DNA of 64,000 nucleotides from the NCBI RefSeq assembly GCF_900177245.1, contig NZ_FXBM01000004.1, positions 124,001 through 188,000 on the forward strand, given 5' to 3'. This document shows positions 40,888 through 49,659 of this stretch, piece by piece. The stretch comes from Rathayibacter oskolensis (lineage in GTDB: Bacteria > Actinomycetota > Actinomycetes > Actinomycetales > Microbacteriaceae). Within the stretch, counting starts at the first letter, position 1, and every line of letters begins with the position of its first letter. Under the pieces are notes generated by a model. That model worked only from the letters and a program-made list of their open reading frames with translations, did no database searches and had not been told where the DNA came from. A program made the position numbers and the translations under genes.

Positions 40888-43446
40888 TCAGCAGGACCGC
40901 CGCCGCCGCAGCAGCAGCGCGCCGCCTCCGAGCAGGAGCGCGAGCACGCCCGCCGGCAGCAGCGACAGGTCGGCGCCGGTCGCGGCGAGGGAGTCGTGCG
41001 TGCCCGCCGCCGGCGCAGCGGTCGGAGTCGTCGCGGGGACGACGACCGCGGTCGGCACGGGTGACGGAGCGGGCGCGGGCGTTGTCGGCACCGGCACCGG
41101 CTCCGTCCCCTCCTGCGCGAGAACCGGCACGGTCGACCAGTCGATGTCGCTCGCCAGGCCGTACGAGGTGTACGACGGCTGGTTGTAGGCCGTGTTCTGG
41201 CGCGCGACCTCGACCCGGTACTGCGGATCGTGCATCAGCGTCGTCAGCTTGCGGTCGGTCACCTCGGTGCTCGAGTAGATCCGGATCGCGCTCGAGTCGG
41301 CGGTCGGCAGCAGGAGCTCCTCGCGCCAGTCGCCCAGCACGTCGGCGACCAGCGACGGGTTGCCCTTCGTCCCGTTGTTGGTGACGGTGCCCTCGGCCGA
41401 GAGCAGCACGGTGCCGTCGCCGGTGACCACGGTCGGAGTGACCGGGGTCGCGTCCTCCATCGTGGTGCTCGCGACGATCTGCGTCGTCATGTCGGCGGCC
41501 CAGCGGATGCTCTGGTTGGTGCCCGGCTGCGTGTCCGAGAGCGGCTCGCCGCTCGCCGAGAGCTCGCCGATCGCCCAGACCTCCTGGCCCGGGACGGCGG
41601 GGTCGACGTCGCCGATCATCCCGCGCCCGGTGTCCTTGCCGGAGTAGGCGCCGAAGAGCACCTCGCCCGTCGCGGCGTCGCGCATCGCGTAGCCGTAGGG
41701 TGCGCCCGTGCCGCCCTCGTGCACCGTGAAGATCTCGAGCCCCGGGTTCGCCGGGTCGATGTCGGTCACGTGCATCGCGTCGCCGTGGCCGAGCTTGGCC
41801 GAGGTCCCAGGTGCCGCGCTCCCCTCGGGGAGGGTGTCGTACGAGCTGTAGAGCAGGCCGCCGTCGTCGTCGAGGGTCGCGGAGCCGTAGACGATCTCGT
41901 GGCGCCCGTCGCCGTCGACGTCGGCCGCGCTGAGCGAGTGGAAGCCCTGGGTGGTGAGGGTCGCCCACTCCGGGCTGGTCCCCTCCCGGCCGTGCGGGGT
42001 GTCGTTGAACGGGTTCGTCAGCGGCACGTGCCCGCTGTCGGCGGTCCAGCGCTGCGAGAGCGAGGTGCCGTCCCAGTCGTAGGCGACGACGACCGCGCGG
42101 GTGTAGTAGCCGCGGGCGAAGACGGCCGACTGCGTCTCGCCGTCGAAGGAGGCGACTCCCGCGAGGTAGCGGTCGACGCGGTTGCCCGGTTCGATCCGGG
42201 AGTAGGCGTAGTCGCCCCAGAGCAGGCCGTCGTCGCCGCGGCCCGGCTCGTAGGCGACCGTCTCGAGCTCGGCGCCCGACTCGCCGTCGAACACGGTGAG
42301 GTACTCGGGGCCCTCGAGCACGAAGCCCTCGAACGTCGTCAGGTCGTTGCGATCGCTGCGGCCGGGCGCGTAGACGTCGATGAAGTAGTCGGCGAGCTCC
42401 TCGGCGCCGGTGCGATCGAGCGGGTAGGCGTGCGTCGGTGCGATTCCGAACGCCTCCTCGAGGGTGGCCGGCCACAGGCCGCTCGTCACCTCCTCGCGGG
42501 TGCCCCAGTCCTCGAACACGCCGATGAGGTGCTCGCGGTAGTCGGCGGCCGACATCCGGTAGTCGTCGGCGGCGGTCACTCCCGCGGCGACGTCCTCGAG
42601 GAGGAGGGTGATCGACTCCGCGCGGTCCGGGTCGCCTCCGGGCAGTGTCGTGGTGCCCGGAGCGGTCTTCGTCATGATCTCGGAGCGGCCGTCGCCGTCG
42701 AAGTCCGAGACCAGGAACTGCGTGTAGTGGGCGCCCGAGCGGATGTTGACCCCGAGGTCGATGCGGTGCAGCAGCGTGCCGTCGGCCTCGTAGGTGTCGA
42801 GGTAGGTGCTGCCGGTGTAGCCCTTCTGCGAGACGTCCTTCGCGTTCGACGGGTACCACTTCACGACGTACTCGTAGTCGCCGTCGCCGTCCATGTCGCC
42901 GACGCTCATGTCGTTGGCGCTGTAGCTGTAGGCCTCGCCGGCGGGGGTGACTCCGTCGGCCGGCTTCTGCAGCGGCAGCGTCTCGAAGGCGTCGGCGGAG
43001 GCGGTGGCCGGCGCGCCGGGCTCGCCCGGTTCGCCGTCGACCACGGGCACCACCCGGTACTCGTCGCCGGGGGAGCCCGCGGGGTCGTGCAGGTTGGTGC
43101 TGTCGGTGACGACTCCGACGCGCTCGGCCCCGCGGTAGACGGCGAAGTCGGCGCCGACCATCCCGGTGGCGGAGGAGCCGGTGACCTCGGTCGCGAGCAG
43201 GCGCCAGCTGACGAAGACGCCGCCGTCGGGCGAGGCGAGGGCGACGACGCCCCGGTCGAGGTCCTCGAGCTGCACGGTGAGGGCGGTGTTCGCGGTGGCG
43301 GTGCTCTGCGCGGCGGCCGGCGCGGCAGCGGCGAGGGCGACGCCCGCGACGAGGGCGAGCCCGAGGCCGGAGCGGAGAGCGGAGCGGCGTCGCGGGAGCC
43401 CCGCGACGGGCGTGCGGGCGGCGGTACGTGGACGTGAATTCGACAT
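40888..43446 (-). CDS. Wall-anchored rhamnogalacturonan lyase, PL11 family
   Basis: This 852-residue exported enzyme cleaves the rhamnogalacturonan I backbone by beta-elimination. Signal peptide about 1-46 (ends AAAQST), short Fn3-like domain, then the eight-bladed propeller core with PL11 sequences SYSANDMSVGDMDGDGDYEYVV (calcium-binding DxDGDG), YTQFLVSDFDGDGRSEIMTK, GDYAYSRIEPGNRVDRYLAG, ADVDGDGRHEIVYGSATLDD and PSLVADVLGDWREELLLPT. A Pro/Thr linker is followed by LAATG (about 820-824), a membrane helix and RRRRRSC: a class-E sortase sorting signal. GAGGG precedes ATG 43446. No sortase gene is in the window. Confidence 0.94.
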   Translation of the reverse strand: MSNSRPRTAARTPVAGLPRRRSALRSGLGLALVAGVALAAAAPAAAQSTATANTALTVQLEDLDRGVVALASPDGGVFVSWRLLATEVTGSSATGMVGADFAVYRGAERVGVVTDSTNLHDPAGSPGDEYRVVPVVDGEPGEPGAPATASADAFETLPLQKPADGVTPAGEAYSYSANDMSVGDMDGDGDYEYVVKWYPSNAKDVSQKGYTGSTYLDTYEADGTLLHRIDLGVNIRSGAHYTQFLVSDFDGDGRSEIMTKTAPGTTTLPGGDPDRAESITLLLEDVAAGVTAADDYRMSAADYREHLIGVFEDWGTREEVTSGLWPATLEEAFGIAPTHAYPLDRTGAEELADYFIDVYAPGRSDRNDLTTFEGFVLEGPEYLTVFDGESGAELETVAYEPGRGDDGLLWGDYAYSRIEPGNRVDRYLAGVASFDGETQSAVFARGYYTRAVVVAYDWDGTSLSQRWTADSGHVPLTNPFNDTPHGREGTSPEWATLTTQGFHSLSAADVDGDGRHEIVYGSATLDDDGGLLYSSYDTLPEGSAAPGTSAKLGHGDAMHVTDIDPANPGLEIFTVHEGGTGAPYGYAMRDAATGEVLFGAYSGKDTGRGMIGDVDPAVPGQEVWAIGELSASGEPLSDTQPGTNQSIRWAADMTTQIVASTTMEDATPVTPTVVTGDGTVLLSAEGTVTNNGTKGNPSLVADVLGDWREELLLPTADSSAIRIYSSTEVTDRKLTTLMHDPQYRVEVARQNTAYNQPSYTSYGLASDIDWSTVPVLAQEGTEPVPVPTTPAPAPSPVPTAVVVPATTPTAAPAAGTHDSLAATGADLSLLPAGVLALLLGGGALLLRRRRSC

Positions 43447-43513
43447 TGAATCCCTCGGCATCGATGGTGCCGAGCTACTGGAATGCGTTTTCCCTCGGCT
43501 GTGACAGCCTATG

Positions 43514-43525
43514 TGAAACCTTTCA
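43514..43525. promoter_or_regulatory. Candidate repressor site upstream of PL11 gene
   Basis: TGAAACCTTTCA is a 12-base site with perfect TGAAA/TTTCA arms, 68 bases before the PL11 start. It resembles LacI-family sites and could be bound by the regulator encoded at 45369-46370 (inference). Confidence 0.45.
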
Positions 43526-43570
43526 GAGAGGTCAACAGCCGCCGAGTCGGCCGGCTTGCGGGCCGATCCC

Positions 43571-43644
43571 CCGCACAACTGAGGCCAGGAGGCTCGGATC
43601 AGCCGACTCTGGAGCTTTCCGACGGGCCGGCCTGAGTTGTGCGG
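43571..43644. repeat. 74-base inverted repeat, family I copy 1
   Basis: CCGCACAACTGAGGCC (43571-43586) and GGCCTGAGTTGTGCGG (43629-43644) pair at 15 of 16 bases around a 42-base loop. A second copy with a related arm and an identical loop length lies at 58369-58444. It occupies the gap between the ABC ATPase and PL11 genes, both on the minus strand. Confidence 0.75.
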
Positions 43645-43699
43645 CTCGTCGCGCGACGACGGGTGGCACTGGGCGCCTCGAAGGGGGATGCGCCGCAGC

Positions 43700-45268
43700 T
43701 CACCAGCCGTCGTCGGCGTCGTCGGAGGTGTCGGCCGCGATCATCTCGACGATGGTGTCGACGGTCAGCCAGGGACCGTTGCTGACCTCGCCGATCTTCT
43801 CGCGGTCCTTGAACACGACGATACGATCGCTCAGGCGCACCACCTCCTCCAGCTCCGAGGAGATGTAGACGACCGACACCCCCTCCTTCGCGAGCTGCGC
43901 GATGTGCGCCTGGATCTCGACCTTCGACGCGACGTCGACGCCGCGTGCGGGCTCGTCGAGCACGAGGAGGCGGGGGCGGGTCGCGAGCCAGCGCGCGAGG
44001 ACCACCTTCTGCTGATTGCCTCCGGAGAGGTACTTCACCGGGATGTCGGGGTCGGCCGGCGAGATGTTGAGCGCCTCGACGTACGTCGCGACGAGCGCGT
44101 CGGTCTCGGCCGCCGACAGGGGATGCGCCCACCCCCTCAGCGCCTGCAGGCCGAGCACGAGGTTCTCGCGGAGGGAGAGGTCGCCGATGATCCCGTCCTC
44201 GCGGCGGTTCTCGCTCGAGTGCGCGATGCGGTTGCGCAGTCCCGAGACCGGGTCGGTGATCTGCGCCGGTTCGCCGTCGATGAGCACCCGGCCGCTGTCG
44301 GGCCGCTCGACGCCGCTGAGCAGCGACGCCAGCTCGGTGCGCCCGGAGCCGCGGAGGCCCGCGAAGCCGACGATCTCGCCGCGGTGCAGCTCGAGATCGG
44401 TCGGCGCGACGGCTCCCCGGCGGCCGATGCCGTAGGCGCGGTAGATCGCCGGGCCGGTGGGCTGCCTCCGGTGCTCGCGGCGGTCGGAGCCGATCTGACG
44501 GAGCGCGTCGATGTCCTTGCCGATCATCTTCGCGATCAGCTCGGCGCGGTCCATCGCCCGGGCCGGGTACTCGCCGACGGTCCGTCCGTCGCGCAGCACG
44601 GTCACCCGGTCGCTCAGCGTCAGCACCTGCTCGAGGAAGTGCGAGACGAACAGGATGGCGACGCCCTGGTCGCGCAGGCTCCGCAGCACGGTGAACAGCC
44701 GGGCCACGTCGCCGAGGTCGAGGCTCGACGTCGGCTCGTCGAGCACGAGCACCCGCGGCCGGTCGACCATGGCACGGCCGATCGCCACCAGCTGCCGGAT
44801 CGCGGGTGACAGGGAGCGCAGGGGCAGGTGCGGGTCGAGGTCGCCGAGGCCCAGCTCGGCGAGCATCTCGGCCGCGCGCTGATGCGTGCGCGACCACGAG
44901 ATGCCCAGGCGCCCGCGGATCTCGTGGCCGATCATCACGTTCTCGCCGATGCTGAGGTTGTCCGTCAGCCGCTCGTCCTGGAACACGGCGGTGATGCCCG
45001 CGGCCTTGGCGTCGGCCGGTCCGCTGAAGCGGCGGGCGACTCCGTCGAGGACGATCTCGCCCGCCTCCGGCTGGTGGATCCCGGTCAGCGTCTTGATCAG
45101 CGTCGACTTGCCGGCGCCGTTCTCGCCCATGAGGCCGTGGATCTCTCCCGGGACCAGCCGCAGGCGTGCGCCGTCGAGCGCGGGTCCGGAGGAGAAGGAG
45201 ACGCAGATCCCCGACATCTCGACGACGGGGAGCACGGCCACGCGCGTCGTCCTCGACTGTGCTGCCAC
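43700..45268 (-). CDS. Orphan sugar ABC transporter ATP-binding protein (YtfR/RbsA-like)
   Basis: This 522-residue protein has two ATP-binding domains, a paralogue of the one at 27822-29396. Domain 1: GENGAGKST near residue 47 and LVLDEPTSSLD. Domain 2: GLRGSGRTEL, LSGGNQQKV and LVLDEPARGVDV. GTG start 45268 is chosen for GAGGA 10 bases upstream. No permease or binding-protein gene is adjacent, so it may power the YtfT-YjfF permeases or a system elsewhere. It lies between a lacI gene and PL11 on the same strand. Confidence 0.9.
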   Translation of the reverse strand: MAAQSRTTRVAVLPVVEMSGICVSFSSGPALDGARLRLVPGEIHGLMGENGAGKSTLIKTLTGIHQPEAGEIVLDGVARRFSGPADAKAAGITAVFQDERLTDNLSIGENVMIGHEIRGRLGISWSRTHQRAAEMLAELGLGDLDPHLPLRSLSPAIRQLVAIGRAMVDRPRVLVLDEPTSSLDLGDVARLFTVLRSLRDQGVAILFVSHFLEQVLTLSDRVTVLRDGRTVGEYPARAMDRAELIAKMIGKDIDALRQIGSDRREHRRQPTGPAIYRAYGIGRRGAVAPTDLELHRGEIVGFAGLRGSGRTELASLLSGVERPDSGRVLIDGEPAQITDPVSGLRNRIAHSSENRREDGIIGDLSLRENLVLGLQALRGWAHPLSAAETDALVATYVEALNISPADPDIPVKYLSGGNQQKVVLARWLATRPRLLVLDEPARGVDVASKVEIQAHIAQLAKEGVSVVYISSELEEVVRLSDRIVVFKDREKIGEVSNGPWLTVDTIVEMIAADTSDDADDGW

Positions 45269-45368
45269 GTGCCGTCCTCGGTTCGTGTCGGGCGCGTCGT
45301 CAGGGTCGACTCGCCAGGGGTGCCGCCGATGATACGCGAGGCCGGCGCCGAGGATCACCCCCGCGCGG

Positions 45369-46370
45369 TCAGGCTCGCGGCGGCGCCGTCGACTCCCTGA
45401 CGACCAGCTCGGTCGGGATCCTGGTGCGCTGGGGGATCTCCTGGCCGCGGATGCTCGCGTGGATGACCTCCGCGACCGTGGTGCCCAGCCGGTCGAAGTC
45501 CTGCCGGACCGTCGTCAGCGGCGGGAGGAAGTGCCGAGCGGTCGGCAGGTCGTCGAAGCCGATCACGCTGACGTCCTGCGGCACGCGGATCCCGCGCTCG
45601 ACGAGCCCGTGGATCACTCCGAGCGCCATCTCGTCGTTCGCGACCACCATCGCGGTGAACTCGGGGATCGAGCGCAGGCTCGTGGCGAAGTCGTAGCCGG
45701 AGTCGGGGGTCCAGTCGCCGACGACGATCGGCCGCTCGTGCATCCCCCAGGCCTTCGCGCGGGAGTGGAAGGCGCGCTCGCGGGCGCGGGCGTCGAGCCA
45801 GTCGAGCGGGCCCGACACGTGCAGCACGTCGCGGTGGCCGAGCGAGGCGAGATGGTCGACGGCCTGGTTCATCCCCTCCTGCTGGTCGACCGAGACGGTG
45901 AGGAAGCTGGGGTCCTTGTCGGACTTCACGACGAGCGTCGGCACGCCGATCTCGATGGTGCGCAGCGTCGCGACGGAGGAGGAGCGCGGCGCGATCACGC
46001 ACAGCGCGTCGATCCCGAGACCCGAGAGGTGGTTGATGGCGTCGACCGGAGTCATGTCCTGGTCGTCGCGGAGGGCGACCGAGGTGATCGAGTAGCCCTT
46101 CTCGCGGGCGGCGCGCTCGATCGCCCGGAGCGTGCTCGAGGGCCCGAACTCGGCGCCGCTCTCGATCATCACTCCGATGCGGTCGGTGCGCTGGGTGACC
46201 AGCGACCGCGCGGCGATGTTGGGCCGGTAGTTGAGCTCGTCGACGGCCTCGAGGACCTTCTGACGGGTCGACTCCTTGATGTTCGGGTGCCCGCTCAGCA
46301 CCCGCGACACCGTCATGTGCGAGACGCCCGCGACCGCGGCGACATGGCGGAGGTTCGGCCGATCGGCCAT
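45369..46370 (-). CDS. LacI-family regulator (PL11/ATPase locus)
   Basis: This 333-residue repressor has helix-turn-helix NLRHVAAVAGVSHMTVSR at about 6-23 and a sugar-sensing domain (DQQEGMNQAVDHLASLGHRDVLHVSG near 160, TAMVVANDEMALGVIHGLVERG near 240). It is followed by the orphan ATPase gene on the same strand. GGAGGAGG precedes the ATG. Distinct palindromes in its own upstream region were not found. Likely targets are the ATPase and PL11 genes downstream; the effector is unknown. Confidence 0.92.
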   Translation of the reverse strand: MADRPNLRHVAAVAGVSHMTVSRVLSGHPNIKESTRQKVLEAVDELNYRPNIAARSLVTQRTDRIGVMIESGAEFGPSSTLRAIERAAREKGYSITSVALRDDQDMTPVDAINHLSGLGIDALCVIAPRSSSVATLRTIEIGVPTLVVKSDKDPSFLTVSVDQQEGMNQAVDHLASLGHRDVLHVSGPLDWLDARARERAFHSRAKAWGMHERPIVVGDWTPDSGYDFATSLRSIPEFTAMVVANDEMALGVIHGLVERGIRVPQDVSVIGFDDLPTARHFLPPLTTVRQDFDRLGTTVAEVIHASIRGQEIPQRTRIPTELVVRESTAPPRA

Positions 46371-46496
46371 GAGAGGACCTCCTCCGCTCCCCGGGCGGGT
46401 GAGCCGCGCACCCCCGGTGCGAACGGGCTCGGGTGCCGCCGCCGTGGGTGCGACCAGCATAGTCACAGGGGCTTGCGCGGCCGCGGCAGAGGGTGC

Positions 46497-46542
46497 CTGC
46501 TGGTCGAGCAGTCCGCCCGTGCGGCGGCTGCTCGACCAGCAG
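46497..46542. terminator. Terminator hairpin after second GH43 gene
   Basis: CTGCTGGTCGAGCAG (46497-46511) and CTGCTCGACCAGCAG (46528-46542) form a perfect 15-base stem with a 16-base loop, immediately after the minus-strand stop at 46551. Confidence 0.85.
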
Positions 46543-46550
46543 GGCCGGCG

Positions 46551-49475
46551 TCAGCCGCAGCTCCGCGCGGAGTAGGGCGCCGTGGTCGTGGCCGTGACGG
46601 GCGCGCCTCCGATCGTCGCCGTCGCGGTGACCGTCGCCTCGCCCGCGGCGAGCTGCGGGGAGCGCACCGTGTAGGCGGCGGAGGCGCTCGCGCCGGGCTT
46701 CACGCCGGCGAACGACTTCACCCCCTCGGCGGTGCTCACGGTCACGCTCATCGGCACGGTCTCGCCGTTCTTGGCGACGACCGTCAGCACCGGCTTGCCC
46801 GCGACGCAGCGCGAGGAGGCCGTCGCCGTGACCTTCAGCGACGCCTCCACCGTGACCGTGGCGGTGACGGGCATCCGCGACGCGTCCTGCGCGACTCCCG
46901 AGACCGTGAAGGTCCCGGCCGCGGCGTAGGAGCTCGCCGGGACCGCGTCCCAGGCGACGCCCACCGTCCGGGCGGTGCCCGCCGCCGTCGTGAGCGAGGC
47001 TCCGGGGAGGACGGGCGCGGTGCCCGCCTTCGTCGTCACCGCGATCGGCGAGACCGAGGCCACCGCGATGTCCGGCGCGAAGCCCTCGAGCACCTTCTGG
47101 TACTCGGCGCGGGTCACCGGGATGACCGTGCCGTGGCGCGGCTCGCCTCCGTCGGAGTTCTGCGGCAGGTTCTCCCGCAGCTTCGTCCCGAGCGGCTGCC
47201 AGGAGTCGCCGGCCGCGAGGTCGTCGGTGCCGAACGGGATGTAGTGGTTGGGGCCGCCGTGGTAGTCGGGCTGGTCGATGAAGAGGAACCAGTCGAGACC
47301 GTTCACGTCGCCCTCGTTGGCCGGGAACACGTTCGGGCCCTCACCGCTGGTGAAGGTGCCGCCCGGCTCGCCGTTCGGGAGCCCCGAGGCGACGCGCTCC
47401 TTGACGAGGGTCCACTCGTCGGCAGGACCGGAGGTGCCGGGCAGTGCTCCGCTCACCGTGGCGAGCAGGTCGGTGCTCTTCTCCTCGCGGAGGGTCATCG
47501 ACGCCTCGTCCTTGGTGAAGCGGTAGTAGGTGTCGCCGTCCTTCGCGATCGTCGAGTCGATGGTGCCGCGGCCGGTGCCGCGCTTGACGTCGATCCACGG
47601 CTTCGCCTCCGAGAAGGTGACGAAGTCGTCGGTCGTCGCGTACATCATCCGGTTGTAGGTGACCGCGGTGCGGTCGGCCGCGTTCGTGGTCGGGTACAGG
47701 TTCGAGGCCCAGAACACCACGTAGGTGTCGAGCTCGTCGTCCCAGTAGGCCTCGGGCGCCCAGGTGTTGCCGGCGAAGTCGGTCGAGACCTTCACGTGAC
47801 GCTGCGCCGACCAGTTCACGAGGTCGGTCGACTCCCAGACCTCGATGTACGTCGAGCCCGACTTCTGGGCCGTGTCGAAGCCGCCGGCGAGGCCGTCGAT
47901 CTTCAGGTCGGTCGCGAGCATGAAGAACGTGTCGCCCTCGTGCGAGCGGATGATGAACGGATCGCGCAGACCCTGCGTGCCCTGGGTCGACGTGAAGACC
48001 GGCTGTCCGCCGTTGAGGGTGTTCCAGTCGAGAGCGTCGTCGCCCTTCGAGGCGGCGAGGCTGACGCGCTCGGCGCCCGCACCCTCGCCCGTGAAGAACG
48101 CCCACACGTAGGCCTCGGTGTCGTCGGTCCCGGTCGGGAGCGGCTGGAGGCGCAGCGTGAAGTCGCGGGTCCTCGTGACCGCGCCGCTGGTGGCGGTCGC
48201 GCGGACGACGACCTCGGTCGCCGCGGCACCCGCCTGGGGGCGCTCGACCACGAGGGTGCGGCTGTCGGCCGTGCTGCCGTCGCGGACGGTCGCGCCGCTC
48301 GGGCTCACCACGCTCCACTCGATGCTCGATCCGAGCGCACCCCGAGCGGGGACGGAGACGTTCGTGCGGACGTCGGCGGCCTGCGCGATCTCGATGGCGT
48401 CGAGGTCGCGCTGGGCCTTGTCGGCGTCGGCGACGTCGGCGGTCACCGTCACCGGGTAGTCGACGGAGCGGGTGTCGGTGCCCGAGGTGTACGTCGCGGT
48501 GAGGGTGACGGAGGCGTCGGGGGAGCCGGCGGCGGGGCGGGTGACCGTCGCGGTCGCTCCGTTCACCGCGATCGCCGGGCTGCTCGATCGCCAGGTGATG
48601 GCGACCCCGGAGGAGCTCGTGGGCAGCGCGAAGTCGGCCGTCGCCTCCGTGGGGATCGTGACCGACGAGACCGCACGGTCGAGGGCTTGGGAGGAGTAGA
48701 GGGCCTTCACGGCGTCACCGCTGAGGGCGCTGCCGTAGACCGCGAAGTCGTCCATGTCACCGCTCCAGCCTGCATCGTTGTAGGTGGAGCGGGCGATGTA
48801 GCCGACCAGCGTCGAGCCGAACGACGCGACATCGCGCGCGATCGCGTTCTGGGCGATGCGAGTGCCGTTGACGTAGACCGAGAGGGTCCCGGTGGTGCCG
48901 TCGATGACGGTCGTGTAGAGCGAGAGGCCCGAGGGGGTGCGCGCGCCGGTGGTGGCGGCGTTCGTCGCTCCCGGCCCGACCTCGGTGGTCCAGGGGGCGC
49001 CCGCGTTGACCGAGTTGGTGACGACGGACTTCACGTAGCCCGACGGATTGCTCGGGTTGAGCAGCCAGTAGCCGGAGGAGTTCAAGGCACCGGAGGCGAC
49101 GGGGGCTCCCACGAAGGCGGCGGCGACGTTGCCGGTGGAGCGGTTGGCCGTCCAGGTCGAGAACGTGAGGTCCTTCCTGCCGACCAGGCCGGCGGTGGGG
49201 ATCTCGAGGTAGGGGGCGGCCGACGCGGATCCGCCGGGCAGGCTGATCGCGCCGTCGCGGAACGTGGCGCCCGTGCGACGCAGCGTCGCGTCGTAGCCGT
49301 TGCCGCTCGTGTCCGAGATCGTCGTGCCCGACGGCGCCGTGTCGAACGTGTAGTGCAGGAGCGGCTGCTCCGTCGCCCCGAAGGCGGAGCTGGGAACCGT
49401 GGCGCCGAGCAGCGCCGTGGCAGCGACGGTGGCGACCGCCAGAGCGGTCCTCACCACCGATCGTGATCGTGTCAT
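46551..49475 (-). CDS. Secreted multidomain GH43 enzyme
   Basis: This 974-residue exported glycosidase probably removes arabinose or galactose side chains. Order: signal peptide 1-34; LamG-like domain about 37-225; two Ig-like repeats about 235-440; GH43 propeller about 451-793 with acidic residues in GLRDPFIIR, GTIDSTIAKDGD and SGEGPNVF; Ig-like domain about 800-870; C-terminal module about 875-974 ending PYSARSCG, shared with the protein at 21198-25514. ATG 49475 is preceded by GAGGA. Divergent from the UvrA-like gene. GTGAAC half-sites lie upstream near 49553-49564. Confidence 0.92.
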   Translation of the reverse strand: MTRSRSVVRTALAVATVAATALLGATVPSSAFGATEQPLLHYTFDTAPSGTTISDTSGNGYDATLRRTGATFRDGAISLPGGSASAAPYLEIPTAGLVGRKDLTFSTWTANRSTGNVAAAFVGAPVASGALNSSGYWLLNPSNPSGYVKSVVTNSVNAGAPWTTEVGPGATNAATTGARTPSGLSLYTTVIDGTTGTLSVYVNGTRIAQNAIARDVASFGSTLVGYIARSTYNDAGWSGDMDDFAVYGSALSGDAVKALYSSQALDRAVSSVTIPTEATADFALPTSSSGVAITWRSSSPAIAVNGATATVTRPAAGSPDASVTLTATYTSGTDTRSVDYPVTVTADVADADKAQRDLDAIEIAQAADVRTNVSVPARGALGSSIEWSVVSPSGATVRDGSTADSRTLVVERPQAGAAATEVVVRATATSGAVTRTRDFTLRLQPLPTGTDDTEAYVWAFFTGEGAGAERVSLAASKGDDALDWNTLNGGQPVFTSTQGTQGLRDPFIIRSHEGDTFFMLATDLKIDGLAGGFDTAQKSGSTYIEVWESTDLVNWSAQRHVKVSTDFAGNTWAPEAYWDDELDTYVVFWASNLYPTTNAADRTAVTYNRMMYATTDDFVTFSEAKPWIDVKRGTGRGTIDSTIAKDGDTYYRFTKDEASMTLREEKSTDLLATVSGALPGTSGPADEWTLVKERVASGLPNGEPGGTFTSGEGPNVFPANEGDVNGLDWFLFIDQPDYHGGPNHYIPFGTDDLAAGDSWQPLGTKLRENLPQNSDGGEPRHGTVIPVTRAEYQKVLEGFAPDIAVASVSPIAVTTKAGTAPVLPGASLTTAAGTARTVGVAWDAVPASSYAAAGTFTVSGVAQDASRMPVTATVTVEASLKVTATASSRCVAGKPVLTVVAKNGETVPMSVTVSTAEGVKSFAGVKPGASASAAYTVRSPQLAAGEATVTATATIGGAPVTATTTAPYSARSCG

Positions 49476-49659
49476 CAAGAACGTCCTCGTGGTCGTTGCG
49501 GCGGTGACGCAGGACCCGGCGGACGTCGGATCCGTGCGTCATCGCACGGAATGTGAACGTGAACATCGTAGGAGATCCGGGGCGGGGATGACCAGTACCG
49601 GGGGTGGCGGGGACGGGACCCCGGGGCGACCCCACATCCCGACACGCCACTCTGGAGGG

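Noticed and set aside
45459-49466. 1335-codon plus-strand frame opposite lacI and GH43
   Set aside because: Shadow frame rich in Val/Arg/Gly/Asp without motifs; the minus-strand GH43 and lacI genes explain the region.
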